A stretch of 64,000 nt of DNA from Marthasterias glacialis (Eukaryota > Echinodermata > Asteroidea > Forcipulatida > Asteriidae). The position numbers and the translations under genes were made by a program. Positions within the stretch are counted from its first letter, which is position 1, and every line of letters starts with the position of its first letter. Below the pieces are notes generated by a model, which was not told the DNA's origin, searched no databases, and saw only the letters and a program-made list of their open reading frames with translations. Positions 9,717 through 20,269 of this stretch are shown here, piece by piece. The stretch covers positions 124,001 through 188,000 of the forward strand of contig CAJVRT020000001.1 of the NCBI GenBank assembly GCA_911728455.2, in the 5' to 3' direction.

Positions 9717-12700
9717 GTTTTCGTTCAGCTCCGTCAGGGTCACTGTCACTATGTCAGCTTTGACAGTTCAAAACCACATTAGATAGCATGGTTACATTTA
9801 GCCCCATACATTGTGCCAATACGCTGGACTACCTCCGCTTCTTGGCCCAACGAACCCAATTCTGCAAAACAAGACATCAACTTTCGAATTGAAACTTACT
9901 TTTTTGGCAAATGTTTCCCTAAATGATTGATTGGTCTTTGCTGGAAGCATCTGGAGAACATTTCTGCAAGCCCCACCCCCCCTTGGTGCGATAACTCCCA
10001 GGCTTTTGGTGGAATTTTATGACAAATCTCCATGCTGGTAAAAGTTCATGTCAATGACGTCATCGTAGCCATGATGGGTGCTGTTGCACTGGACAGCGAG
10101 AGAGGGTCAGACTCCTGCGCTAGTCTTTATTCCAGCAGTCTTCTTGCGACGTTCACCTGAAAGTGGGAACATGAAAGTTTTGAGTAGCAGTAAACTTTCT
10201 TGGATGTGCTGACTGATTGCGTGCATTACCCGAGAGAAATGAGTGAGTGACATCATGGAGGTACAAAATGGTCACATCGTCTGTTAGCATTGGGCAACAG
10301 GATCAAAGTTTACTTAAATTCCATGGATATAAAGTGACAGCCGGATACGGCATTTTAGCCTTTCTGTGTTTAAATGTAGGTACTGCAAACAACGATGGGC
10401 TTCGAGATACAGCCATAGTAAAAATATGTCAGTGCCGCCGCTCAAAACCAGCACCGACCATGCCGACTTTCATGACAGTTCGATACACACAGAGTGAAGT
10501 ACATGTCTAGTCAGGTCGTTGTTTCGGCCTTGGTCGTGCGTGCTTCTAATGTGCAATCAACATAACTTACGCGTTTCAGTACTCAGTGTTTTCGCTGTTT
10601 TTAGCTCCCTTCGGACCGAGCAACCACTCTACAATTCCTCCTCCGTCAGCTAAGCACACACGAGTTACAAATTAGTTACTATAATAACATTAAAATAATA
10701 TTTACCATTTTTCCTTGTGCTTAATGATCAGTCATTTCAACAGCAACCTTGGCCGTCATGGTATACCTGGGCACTTATACAAATGGATAAAGAGCGCCCT
10801 CTGTAGTGGGAATAGGGGCAGCCTTAATCTTCTCAGAGAATTTGAAACCCCAGTTCAACACTTTTGTAAAAGGGAAAAACATAAATGTTCACAGATTTAC
10901 ATATACCTTACAAGGTATCAAGATAACGATGGTAGAAAAGTTTCCTTGAAATAGTTTTTAATAAATGAAATAAGTTCCAACACTAGTTTTTGTTTCGGTG
11001 AAATGAAAACTCTATAAAAATGCAAACAAAATTGCTCAATGCATTTTTACCGCTTTCTCGCAATTGAAACAATGCCGAATAAGTTAAACCAATTCACTGG
11101 TTGGATTTATTACAAATATCTTGATTTGTGCAAAAATGTACAGTCAGTTTACCAATGTTGAGCTGGAATTTTAACAATCAAATAAAAAATCACGTTTTTA
11201 TAGGTGCCGAGATCGAACTGAATTAACTTTGAGGGGATTATACCAGTTGAGCATTAGTTCGTAATGTCTAATGTTCAAGAATTTCAGACATCATTGTCCC
11301 TCTTCACGGCCAACTTAATGTTCATATAAAGGTACCTCTACACTGGACAAATACCTGCACAGTTTGTATAAAAGATGACCAAGTCTTAAATCTGAAGCAA
11401 GATCTGAAAATAAAATACAATTTCCACAGAATAATCGTCGTCCTGATCATCCATAAAGTGTGATCAATTATTATACCGACCCCTGCTAGTTCTAGATTAA
11501 TACAGTTCACATGGGGTGTGATATTTTGTTTATCTGACGGTTATTTGGCGGCCACATTCTGCCGCAACAAAAAATCTGACAGCCGCCTCAAAACTTCATT
11601 ATAAAACCAAGCTACAAAACACAATGTTAAGTAGCGGGAAGAAATAATAAATATAAGTTGTTGTAGCTTAAAGTTTTTTCTTTACCTTTGCCTGTAAGGG
11701 CTACAGACAATGTCATGTTTACCTCCAAAATCTCAGTATTTCCCCCAAGAAGCTAATATCCTGGGTCAAATTTACATGAAAAGGCATCGGTGTAGGCTAT
11801 TTACTGAGTTATTTAAGAGCATAAAATTAAACCCTGGTAATGGACCCAGAATTTGATAAAATGGATTTGATTTTTTCTTTCCTCAAGTGTTTGCCTTGTT
11901 TTCAGGCTTAAAAAAAAGCAGGCATCTTCAGTAATGCCATCTTGTATGATGATACCTATGACATCTTTCTTTGCAGAAAACTGCTGGCCTTGCCACCCCT
12001 TAAAATTTTCAAATATTTCGACTGACCTCATCTTTAATTTCGATTTTATGAATGAAGCTGGCATCCTGACTGATGAGATTTCGTACGACTTGCCTATTGC
12101 ATATTTCGTAGTAAAAATAACCCGCACACATTTGCAATTTTGGGGTAACATTAATGTCATATTTCCCCCACATTGAAATAATAGTTCCCTAGATGCAGCT
12201 TCTAGTGATTCTCAGACAGCTCAAAGAAAAACAGTCAATGAAACATTGTTGTGATTTTTTGGCAGTTAAACCACTGCATTTAATTCAACTCTTATTGCCA
12301 ATTCCAACATGTGCAAAAGGCACTATAAAAGCATTAACTTGTATAAATTAATGGTGTTGTTAATTAAAGAAAAAACACAGGGCAGGATAGGGTTGGTTGA
12401 GAGTCATCGCTATAACTCATGTTTATCATAAATGCTATTTTAGTAGATACGACCTTGTTACACAGACATAACGATATATTGGTTTGATACACTAGGTTGA
12501 GCATGGGGGATCAACCGTGTTGAACAGACTGTACATGGAACTCAATAACTTCATCTATTTGTAAAATACAATGGATCATCATAAAAAAGTGTATAATACG
12601 CATAACAGCTCTATGCATTATGCCAAGTATAATGACATTCTTTAGAATCCCTCAACTACATCTAAATAATCCCCTGATGCATCCAGAGCATAAGGCCCAA

Positions 12701-13430
12701 ACCATAAAGTATAGACAGTAAGTATTAAAGACCATTCACAATCATCATTGATCAGTATTTCCCCTGGCTGTTGAGCTGAGAGATCTGGTAAGAATTCAAA
12801 TTGATGCAACCTGCAAACTGACAAGAATGCAGCATTCACACAAATGCCTGATGATTCCATCTACACAATCCAAATTGTGACTTGTTGATGCATGGAGGTC
12901 AAGGAAAATGCTCATAAATGAAACAACATTAACATTTTTGCCAATATTATTTCCTTTATGACAAATCTGAGAGAGGTGGTCACTCAAAGGAGATCGGTGG
13001 TCACTCAAATGAGCAAGTTGGGCTGCCTCACTCTTGGAAGTGCAGGCAGTGCTTTAATTAGGGTAAAATCATAGGGGGCACATGAGGGCATCATTTGTTT
13101 TCTAGGGGGCACTTTTGGCCAAATAAAACTGTTTAAAAAACTAGCCCCTTTTCAGTGTTTTCTGATGTGTTAAAGTAAAACAAAATACATTCTGTGTGTA
13201 AATAATTCAAAATAGTTCTAAAAACACTGAAACTTCTACGTTAAAGCTCAAAAAAATGCAACATTTTATTCCGCTAATTTTAGTCTAAAAAGTCCAGGAT
13301 TCAAATAGGGGGCAGAGACATCAGTCGATGGTGCACATATCCCTCCCCCCCTGCCCCGGTCCGTGCTCCTCCTTAGTAAAGTCATTATTTGCAGGAGGGA
13401 AACACTACTCAATGAGTTCAGTTAAATTGT
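9717..13430. other. Intergenic stretch without recognisable genes
   Basis: Open frames are short, lack domain signatures and look AT-biased by chance. Around 10,320-10,370 the phrase GTGACAGCCGGATACGGCATTTTAG (split here: GTGACAGCCGGATA, CGGCATTTTAG) resembles the interior of the 1,531-2,557 element, so a fragment of that family is likely. At 13,050-13,320 a GGGGGCAC motif recurs. I see no RNA gene or promoter I can support. Confidence 0.6.
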
Positions 13431-13431
13431 T

Positions 13432-13620
13432 GATTTCCTAGAGTCAGGAGACATTTAATGCGATCAAACAGCACAAAGATGACAGTGTATCGTGACTGGC
13501 CTCCACTGATTTGAGTCTCAATCTCTCTCAAGGAGCATGTTGCTCAGACAGCTAACTGCATCAATCTGGAGCTGGGTTATAAAGAATTTACATCATTTAA
13601 TTATCTACATTATTCATTTG
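13432..13620. repeat. Dispersed repeat, copy 1 (partner 14,523-14,700)
   Basis: The segment from GATTTCCTAGAGTCA to GGTTATAAAGAAT matches 14,523-14,700 in order, sharing TTTGAGTCTC, GAGCATGT, CAGCTAAC and ATCTGGAGCTG. Divergence is substantial. There is no coding signal. Confidence 0.75.
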
Positions 13621-14522
13621 AAAAAAATCACAAAAACAAAACATTATCTTGAAAAAATGTAATTTCTTTCAAGCTACAAGGAAGTTCATTGATGAGTTGC
13701 ATCCAAAAGGATTGGATTTGTTGTTAAGCATCTGCATGATATTTTTGAATAAGCTGTTTTATCTAAGCTTAATGCAATAATGTTAAATTCCATCCACACA
13801 CTCCATTATGAAGTGGTCGCTAACAGATCGAGTAGACTCTGGCAATAGACAAGATAGAATTCTAGATGAACAAGTAAACTGACCAGACACCATCTTGGAA
13901 AAATGACCATGCTTTTGGGGTCATTTTGAGAGGGCTAGTGTACAACAAATGCACCAGGTTGGGAGTCAACAACCCCTGGGCCTTGATATTAGACCATTTT
14001 TCAACAATCCATAAAAGCAGTGACCTTCAAATGGTGGATTTAGAGAGAAAATTGTGGTTTTATATTTTATTAATGAAGCTCAGCGCAAGGTCTTTTCTTG
14101 TCTATTTTGTGTAGTGCACCCAGCTACAGTCAGTAATATCTATGGTTCCTGGTTCAGGATTATAAACTATCACTTTTTTTCTTTACAAACAAATAAGGAT
14201 CTTTGCAAAAGGCAGGTTGTCAGGCTTGGGAAAAACCTGGAAGCCTGGTAATTTAAAAATATCCAGATTAGGATCTTTGTGAAACACAGAGTTTCCAAGT
14301 TCGGACTTCGAAAGTTCGAAAAAAAAAACAAAAAATAAAAAACCTTGAAGCCTTGTAATTCACGTGTGCTGTTTCAAAAGAAGGCAGATGAGGATTATTG
14401 AGAAATGCAAGTTTTCTTCTGTTCAGGCTCAGAAAAACCTGAAAACCTAGAATGTAGAGAGAGTGGGCCACACTACTTTGGAACCGGCAGGGGGAAAGAC
14501 TTTTAAATGTTTTCGGTTAGAA

Positions 14523-14700
14523 TCAGCGATTTCCTAGAGTCACGAGACGATTAATGTGACGGAGATGAAAAAGTGTAGCGTGACTGACCTGGACTAATTT
14601 GAGTCTCCATATTTTCTGGTTCTCTCAATGAGCATGTCACTCAAACAGCTAACAACATCCATCTGGAGCTGAGTTATAAAGAATAATGTATACATTATTT
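14523..14700. repeat. Dispersed repeat, copy 2
   Basis: Partner of 13,432-13,620, same orientation, about 1.09 kb downstream. The intervening 14,215-14,460 also contains two diverged direct repeats built on AAAAACCTGGAAGCCTGG-like motifs. Confidence 0.75.
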
Positions 14701-15539
14701 CATTATTTGAAATGTAATCATTACCTGCAACTACTGACAATGACATTGTAAAAATGAAAAATCTTCCAAACTACAAGTAAACCCACTCATAATTATGATC
14801 CAAAAATACGCAAGTTAAGGATCAGTAGCATGGTGTAATTGCTGGAATAAAAAGCCAGTAGTTTCAAATTGTATTTACAGGTTAAAAAGGTCTGAGACTG
14901 GAATCCAACTATTAGGAGGTATGTTGAAAAGACGGCACTTGATGGGAACAGTATCCTAAATATTTCTCCCTTTTCCAAAATCATATCTGACACAATTGTA
15001 CCACCATACTAACCGGCATCATCCCCTGCGTATTTCAGGTTAGTGTACATTAAGTATAAACAATTTTGCCATTAGCTGATTGGAAACTGGTTTCACTAGG
15101 ATTTGAGTTGTTTGGAGAATGAGCGAGTTGGCTGGAGTACGAATTGACCAAAATGAGCAGGAGTTGGTTAAAGCATGGAGGAAGGAATCTCATCCATGTA
15201 TAGAGTATGAATTGATTGGAGTACTATGATGAGTTGACCTGTTTCCTGCCAGAAGACAAGGCCATGACTGAAAACAAATATGATCAGCCGACTTTTGGAG
15301 ACTTTGCATCATTGCAATGATATTATAATTATGGCATTATGCATGTACTGAAAAGGCAAATTAATGAGAAATGTACTGAAGTTGCTTACCGCTTTGATGT
15401 TGTGAAAGTTCACTTCTGAATAAGATAGCTCCTCTTTAACTTCTAGATTATTCTTGTGAGTGGTCAGACCATACCATACATGTAGTGTAACAACCACACT
15501 TTACTTCTGTATAGATCCCTGCCTACACTGCTGTGCAGT

Positions 15540-15790
15540 GCTGCTGAGCCTGATGACTGCATGGTTTTGCTTTGGGCCTGAAAAGCATCAGTTTGGAGGA
15601 CAAAAGATGATCGTGAGTACAGTTAAGGGAAAGTTTTTGTATCTGACTACCACTTTTTGGATGTATTATGTCAATGTTTATTATCAGAATTTCCAGATAG
15701 GTAAGTATAGAATGATATCTAAATTACTCATGGAGTTTACACGGCAGATCAGATACAACATTTTAGCCTAATTAAGTGCCTGTTTATTCA
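15540..15790 (+). mobile_element. Fragment of the 1,531-2,557 transposon family
   Basis: The run GGTTTTGCTTTGGGC, GAGTACAGTTAAGGGAAAG, ACCACTTTTTGGA, TTCCAGATAGGTAAG, ATACAACATTTTAGCC, AATTAAGTGCC follows the order seen at 2,110-2,335. The outer ends and target duplication are not visible, so this is a truncated copy. Confidence 0.7.
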
Positions 15791-16269
15791 TCTTTGATTG
15801 TTCGTATGTAATTATAAACTGATTTATTCATTTTGTTAAACACATTAAAGATGTATGATCCATGCTCAAGCCAATTTGACCTTGAAAATTAATCCAAATG
15901 TTGAAATAATTTTTGTAAGATGGCCAAAGTTATTTACTTCCAAATAAAAATATCAAGCAACAATTACAGAGTGCTTAATGTTAAAAATTATTTTTCTAGC
16001 ACAAATCACATCAGCACAGATCATCTTTAAAGCATATGCATTGTTCAAGAGGCCAATCAGCAGCTTGTAATGTTAAACCCTTTAACATTAAGGTACACTT
16101 TAATTTGTTCAAATTATAAAATCTTTTAGTTGGTGCTTTCAGTTTGAAAATATTGCAAAGGCAAACCTCTTTCTGTTTTTAGTTTAAATGCTGCTAATTG
16201 CCCTTTCGTCAAATTCATGACTCATCAGTTGAACTTGCATTGAACTGAATTTATGTTTGATTGATTTTT

Positions 16270-16580
16270 AAAAAGGCAAAAAAGGTGCATGGTATTAAAA
16301 GAGTGACCACCACAAACAATTATCAAAGTATAACATTTAACAATAAATAACATACAACATAAATAACATTTAAATAGGCAAGAACATTGTAAGTTGAGTG
16401 ACCCCCTCGAAAAATTATTACCGAAATATAACATTTAAAAATGAACTAAATAATATGTACAGAACAATTAAGTAACATCCAAAAAGGCAAGAAATATGCA
16501 AGAGTAAAGACTGACTCCCTTGACAAACTATTTACAGCTATAATTACAGAATAAATAACCCAACAGTAACCTAAAAGGGC
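16270..16580. repeat. Degenerate tandem repeat, ~110-bp units
   Basis: About three imperfect units each run through AAAAGGCAAGAA, a GAGTGACC-like motif, a TATTACCGAAATATAACATT-like motif and AATAAC. AT-rich and non-coding. Confidence 0.55.
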
Positions 16581-16774
16581 AAGGTATTCGTTTCATAAGA
16601 AATACAAAATTTAATTATTTAATAATACAAAAAGTGATTAAAATAATATAACATAGATGTTTTACACTGAAGTAATCAACTTCTGCACAGCTCTTCCGCT
16701 CATCTGAAACAGAAAGGAAGCAAAAAAGACTAAGTACACTTCAAGCACAAGAATATGGCAGACTTATCTGAGAA

Positions 16775-16965
16775 AAGTATGGAGGGCAAAGTGTGACAGG
16801 TTTGTGAAACCATTCCTTGCACTGCTGACACTGCACCATTCTGTAATCCAGTCCTTCTGATTGCCTGCAAAAGAAGCAGATGTCAACTACTGATATCTGC
16901 TTTACACCTTCACTTGCAGCTTGCTTAACCTGGAAATTAAGAAAGGCAAAAATTGAAGGCATCAT
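16775..16965 (-). pseudogene. PHD-like zinc-finger exon near integrase gene
   Basis: The minus-strand frame carries Cys-x2-Cys (ICFFCRQ), then GLDYRMVQCQQCKEWFHK, the Cys-x2-Cys-x3-Trp-x-His core typical of PHD fingers. Splice-like acceptors (TTAATTTCCAG; TTCTTTTGCAG) precede it. The closing Cys pair is not seen in frame, so the finger is incomplete or the next exon is missing. PHD modules occur in host chromatin proteins and, as I recall, in some integrase-type DNA transposons. The integrase exons at 17.58-18.30 kb, same strand, make the second reading attractive but unproven. Confidence 0.5.
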
Positions 16966-16984
16966 GGAAACTATTGTTCGTGAA

Positions 16985-17570
16985 GTAAAGTCTGAAGCAA
17001 AAGCTACCTCCAGTCATTTGCTGTAGAAGTCAATGGCAACTATAGTGAACCGTGTTCAAAGGGGCCAGTTATGTCAATCACAATCTTTTGCCATGGCCCT
17101 TCTGGAAGTGGTATAGGCTGTAATGGAGTGTTCTGGTTGCGTGCAGTTTTATCACTTGTTAACCATGCGTAACAGCTGCAAGTGACATCCTCTACCATAC
17201 AGTCCATGCAAGGCCACCATATACAGCATTCCCAGAGTCCTTGCTTACATTGTACAGTGCCTTGATGTGCTTCATGAGCGAGGGAAATTAGATTGCGTTT
17301 CATCATCTCAGATATCACAAAATGATCACAAGCATGAAACAATATCTACAATCCAAAATTCATCAAGAATCATGGAGTATGACTATAATGCTTGCCTAAT
17401 GTTTTTCTTGTTTGGCCAATCATTATCCAAATATTATGAAATCACTTGCTGAAGTGTATCATCGGCTAGAACAGCTTGTTGTCGGTCTGCTTTATCAACT
17501 GTAGTAGTCAGTAGAATCACATTAATGGATTGTATAATGTCTTCCTTGTCATCATCCTCAATTGATGTAT
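16985..17570 (-). pseudogene. Ty3/gypsy pol fragment: linker, integrase H2C2 finger, start of core
   Basis: Reading down the minus strand, the pieces occur in the order of a gypsy pol C-terminal half. First comes the connection region (LADDTLQQVISYLDNDWPNK, then a diverged LDEFWIVD segment). Next is the integrase zinc-binding region with LAHEAHQGTV and WWPCMD (His and Cys residues partly replaced). Then come the linker LQPIPLPEGPWQK and the core start VIDITGPF, followed after a stop by WLEVAFASDF-like sequence. Frame breaks and stops show it is dead. No long terminal repeats were identified. It appears to lie among exons of another integrase gene on the same strand. Confidence 0.8.
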
Positions 17571-17579
17571 CAGTGTGTT

Positions 17580-17760
17580 ATGGTATTACCTTAATATAGT
17601 TCTCCCAATCGTCCTGCTTGTCATTTACCAACTTGGCATTGGAGGCCTTGAGTGTCTGATTCAACCACTCATCAAGGCCATTTGTCTGGGGTGGTGTGCA
17701 GCTGAACTCACACGATGGCAGATACCCCATTGCTGGTACAAGTCCTCAGACAGCTTTGGG
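17580..17760 (-). pseudogene. Integrase core exon with second half of catalytic domain
   Basis: The minus strand gives KLSEDLYQQWGICHRVSS, then after a frame slip TNGLDEWLNQTLKASNAKLV and NDKQDDWENYIK, ending at a donor-like GTAATACC. The order HP(Q)TNGLDE then NQTLK then DDW is characteristic of retroviral-type integrase cores of the Ty3/gypsy, GIN1 and Ginger kind. The exon follows 17,862-17,912 in transcript order. The slip between the AAHHP and QTNGL segments suggests decay. Confidence 0.7.
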
Positions 17761-17861
17761 AAAAAAAAACATTCAAAGGTTAAGACTAATTGAAATTGTA
17801 AAAAGAGTCTGTTTTTCCCATCCTAATTTTTCATGTGTACATGTGTATAACTTTACCTGGT

Positions 17862-17912
17862 TACAGAATTCTCTCCCATGATCAGAAAGGCAGTCTTTTG
17901 GTGCACCATTCC
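17862..17912 (-). pseudogene. Integrase core exon with catalytic Asp motif
   Basis: A short exon on the minus strand reads NGAPKDCLSDHGREFCNQ. This matches the conserved GxPxxxxSDxGxEF block whose Asp is the second catalytic residue of DDE integrases. It is bounded by CATTGCAG and by AACCAG then GTAAAG, both normal splice signals. Introns inside an integrase argue for a domesticated or DNA-transposon-type gene (GIN/Ginger) rather than a plain LTR retroelement. Confidence 0.7.
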
Positions 17913-18057
17913 TGCAATGAGAAAAAGTGAGCTGATGTTACACATTGAAATGATACCAAGTTAACAAAGCATTGAAGGTTTAAACCTATACAAAAATATA
18001 AAAAGATACACACACAAGTTACGTCTTGGAAATGACCTCACCAGCAATAAAAATTAT

Positions 18058-18300
18058 TTGAGGCACTTTGACACACTCTTGGCATCCTTTCACCGGATCG
18101 GCATCACCTCAGGCCACTTGGTGTAATATTCTGTAGCAGTTAGGACATATCGATTGCTAGCCTTTGATTCCTTGAATGGGCCAAACAGATTAATACCAAT
18201 CATCACCCAGGGCTCGACCAGGGATGGGTTGAAGTTCAGAGGCAGCAAATTTGATCTTCTCCATCCCCAGGCATCTGGTGCACTGCTGAATCTACAATAA
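18058..18300 (-). pseudogene. Integrase N-terminal linker and first catalytic segment
   Basis: The minus strand reads IQQCTRCLGMEKIKFAASEL (end of the zinc finger), a linker LQPIPG, then with a frame slip GINLFGPFKESKASNRYVLT and ATEYYTKWPEVMPI, followed by a stop. Integrase cores have Asp in the IDxxGPF motif; here the position is Asn (GINLFGPF), so a catalytic residue appears lost. It is first in order of the three integrase exons. Confidence 0.7.
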
Positions 18301-18860
18301 CAAATAGTTCATTAGGACAAAAAATATTATTTGATGGCAGTGGCAAGAAATTGCTGTCCATACCAAAGAAAATGTTTGTTTTATCCCTTTTATTCCAGAT
18401 TACTTTTTTGGGGTATTTAGTTAAATTTCAGTAACACCTGTCAACACTGTCACATTACCTACCACTCATTCACATCTTTCACTATAGTCTGCCAGTAGAA
18501 CCACACCTCAATCTTTAGATGGGTCTTTTTTGCCCAAAATGACCCCTAAAGGTTGAGTTTTGGCACTCCCAGAAGATATCATTTCGTCCCTTATCAATGA
18601 TGACTAGTTGTCTCTCTGCTCCTGTACAGCTTTAGTAAAAGAGCTCATTGCCAGCAAGTCATTTCAACATCGAAAATTTTTCAAACGAAACTTTACCAGT
18701 TCAAAAATAAAATAACTGATTGTCAGCTTAATTGTTATGCAATTTGAAGGTTATTATCACGTGACAGTTCCTCTGCAGTAACACGTCGTCCTCCGTAGAA
18801 AATTGCAGTACAGTACATTATAATTGTTTAATTGACTGCTGATGATGGAGAGGCTTGGTA

Positions 18861-20090
18861 TCACCTTGGTATATTGAAGACGGCTAGGATGCGTTGTTTG
18901 AAGGAGATATTACTGGGCTTGTTGACTCTTGGCCTCTGACGGCCTACCCATTGTCCGCAGGCCATTGAGGTTTGAAGGTGTACTTCTGTAGCGTTTGGTG
19001 ATGTGCTGTCCTTCCTCGCCACAACTCTTGCAAATGAAAACTCAATGACTAGAAGGTAACTGGTCTTTTCTCGATTGTTTAGATGGGCGTGGTGCTTTAG
19101 AAATCTGCTCAACCTTCAGAGCAACATGTAGTTGGTTGACAGTGGCAAGAAATTTGTGCAAAAACATTGTGGTCAGTGTTCTGCTTGGAGATCTGGGCCA
19201 TGTGCTGGTTTTGATCAAGGTCCCTCGTATCAAGTAACAAGGATGAATTCTGCTGGTTGTATAGTGGACTGATCTGCTGTAATTGCTTGGTTTTTAGCTT
19301 GGTTCTAGTCTTTGCAAAAACTGCCATCCGAGACTGGCATTCCACTTGATAAAGTTCAATCTGAAGTTGCCTGAAAGTCATCTCCCTTTGTTTCATAGGT
19401 GCAAGTATCTGCAGGATCTTCCCGTCTTTAACACCTCTCATAAATTGATGTGTGAGCATACTCTTTCTGTTTGGAAAGGGAGTTGAATTTTCTTATATGG
19501 TTCTCAGCGTAGCTTCAGGTTCTAAAGCACAGATGCTTGGTACTTCATTGGGAAGTATCATACGAACATAAAAACTGGCCAGTGAATAATCAGACAGGTA
19601 TATGTCTCCAAACTGTGCCTTGAGTTCAGCAAAAGCGTGGCTAAGAGTTTGTTTTACTGGACGGAGATTGAGAACAAGTTTTCTTGCAGTACCACCAAAA
19701 TAACGAACAACGGTAGAAAAATTGGAGTTCTGTAGGCATGGATGTGGTCTCAAACCCAATATTTGATGGCGATGGCTGAACCTTGCAGTGGGAATGCCAT
19801 ATGGGAGTTGACCGTAGTAAATGCAAATCTGTTGCACATTGACGGGATGTGTTTGGGGATTGTCGTCTCTCTATGCCTTCTAGTTGTGAAAGCATGTGAT
19901 CAGTGGTCTCTTGCATGTTGCCAAGATTTCTTTGAAGGGAAAGGTAGCTTGAGGGATGCATCTTGCTTTACTTCAAGTGGATTGAGGATAGGTTTAATTG
20001 AATGTGACGAGATGATCTGTCACAATTTGCTGCGATGGATGATGGAAAGAGTTCTTCGTCAGACAGGTGATCTCTGGAAGTAGTCACTTT
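18861..20090 (-). pseudogene. Decayed retroelement gag with zinc-knuckle remnant
   Basis: Several overlapping minus-strand frames make one gag-like sequence broken by frameshifts. They give an N-terminal segment (SDEELFPSSIAANCDRS), a capsid-like middle (FSTVVRYFGGTARKLVLNLR; AFAELKAQFGDIYLSDYSLA; SFYVRMILPNEVPS), a helical region (FRQLQIELYQVECQSRMAVF) and a knuckle remnant (CKSCGEEG). Gag assembles particles that package element RNA. No protease or reverse transcriptase follows before the integrase exons at 18.3 kb, so gag and integrase may be from different elements or an internal deletion removed the middle. Confidence 0.6.
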
Positions 20091-20099
20091 GCTTGGAAG

Positions 20100-20269
20100 C
20101 TGACAATCTGGGCTTGCAAAGAACACAGTCCAAAGAGGGATACAAAAAAACTAATATGCAGGAGAACAAAATGCAGAAAAATAGCAACAATGATGAAAAG
20201 GAATACTCTACAACTTTAAATCAAATAAGACAACGAAAGTTAAAAGGTAAGTACAATGCAAATATGGAT
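20100..20269. other. AT-rich junction between gag remnant and tandem repeat
   Basis: The plus-strand open frame here is lysine/asparagine-rich and reflects base composition. No feature is supported. Confidence 0.5.

Noticed and set aside
10247-10510. 87-codon plus-strand frame as a gene
   Set aside because: It overlaps a fragment of the 1,531-2,557 transposon family and has no domain signature.
19742-20083. 113-codon plus-strand frame
   Set aside because: Antisense shadow of the gag remnant on the minus strand; no domain of its own.
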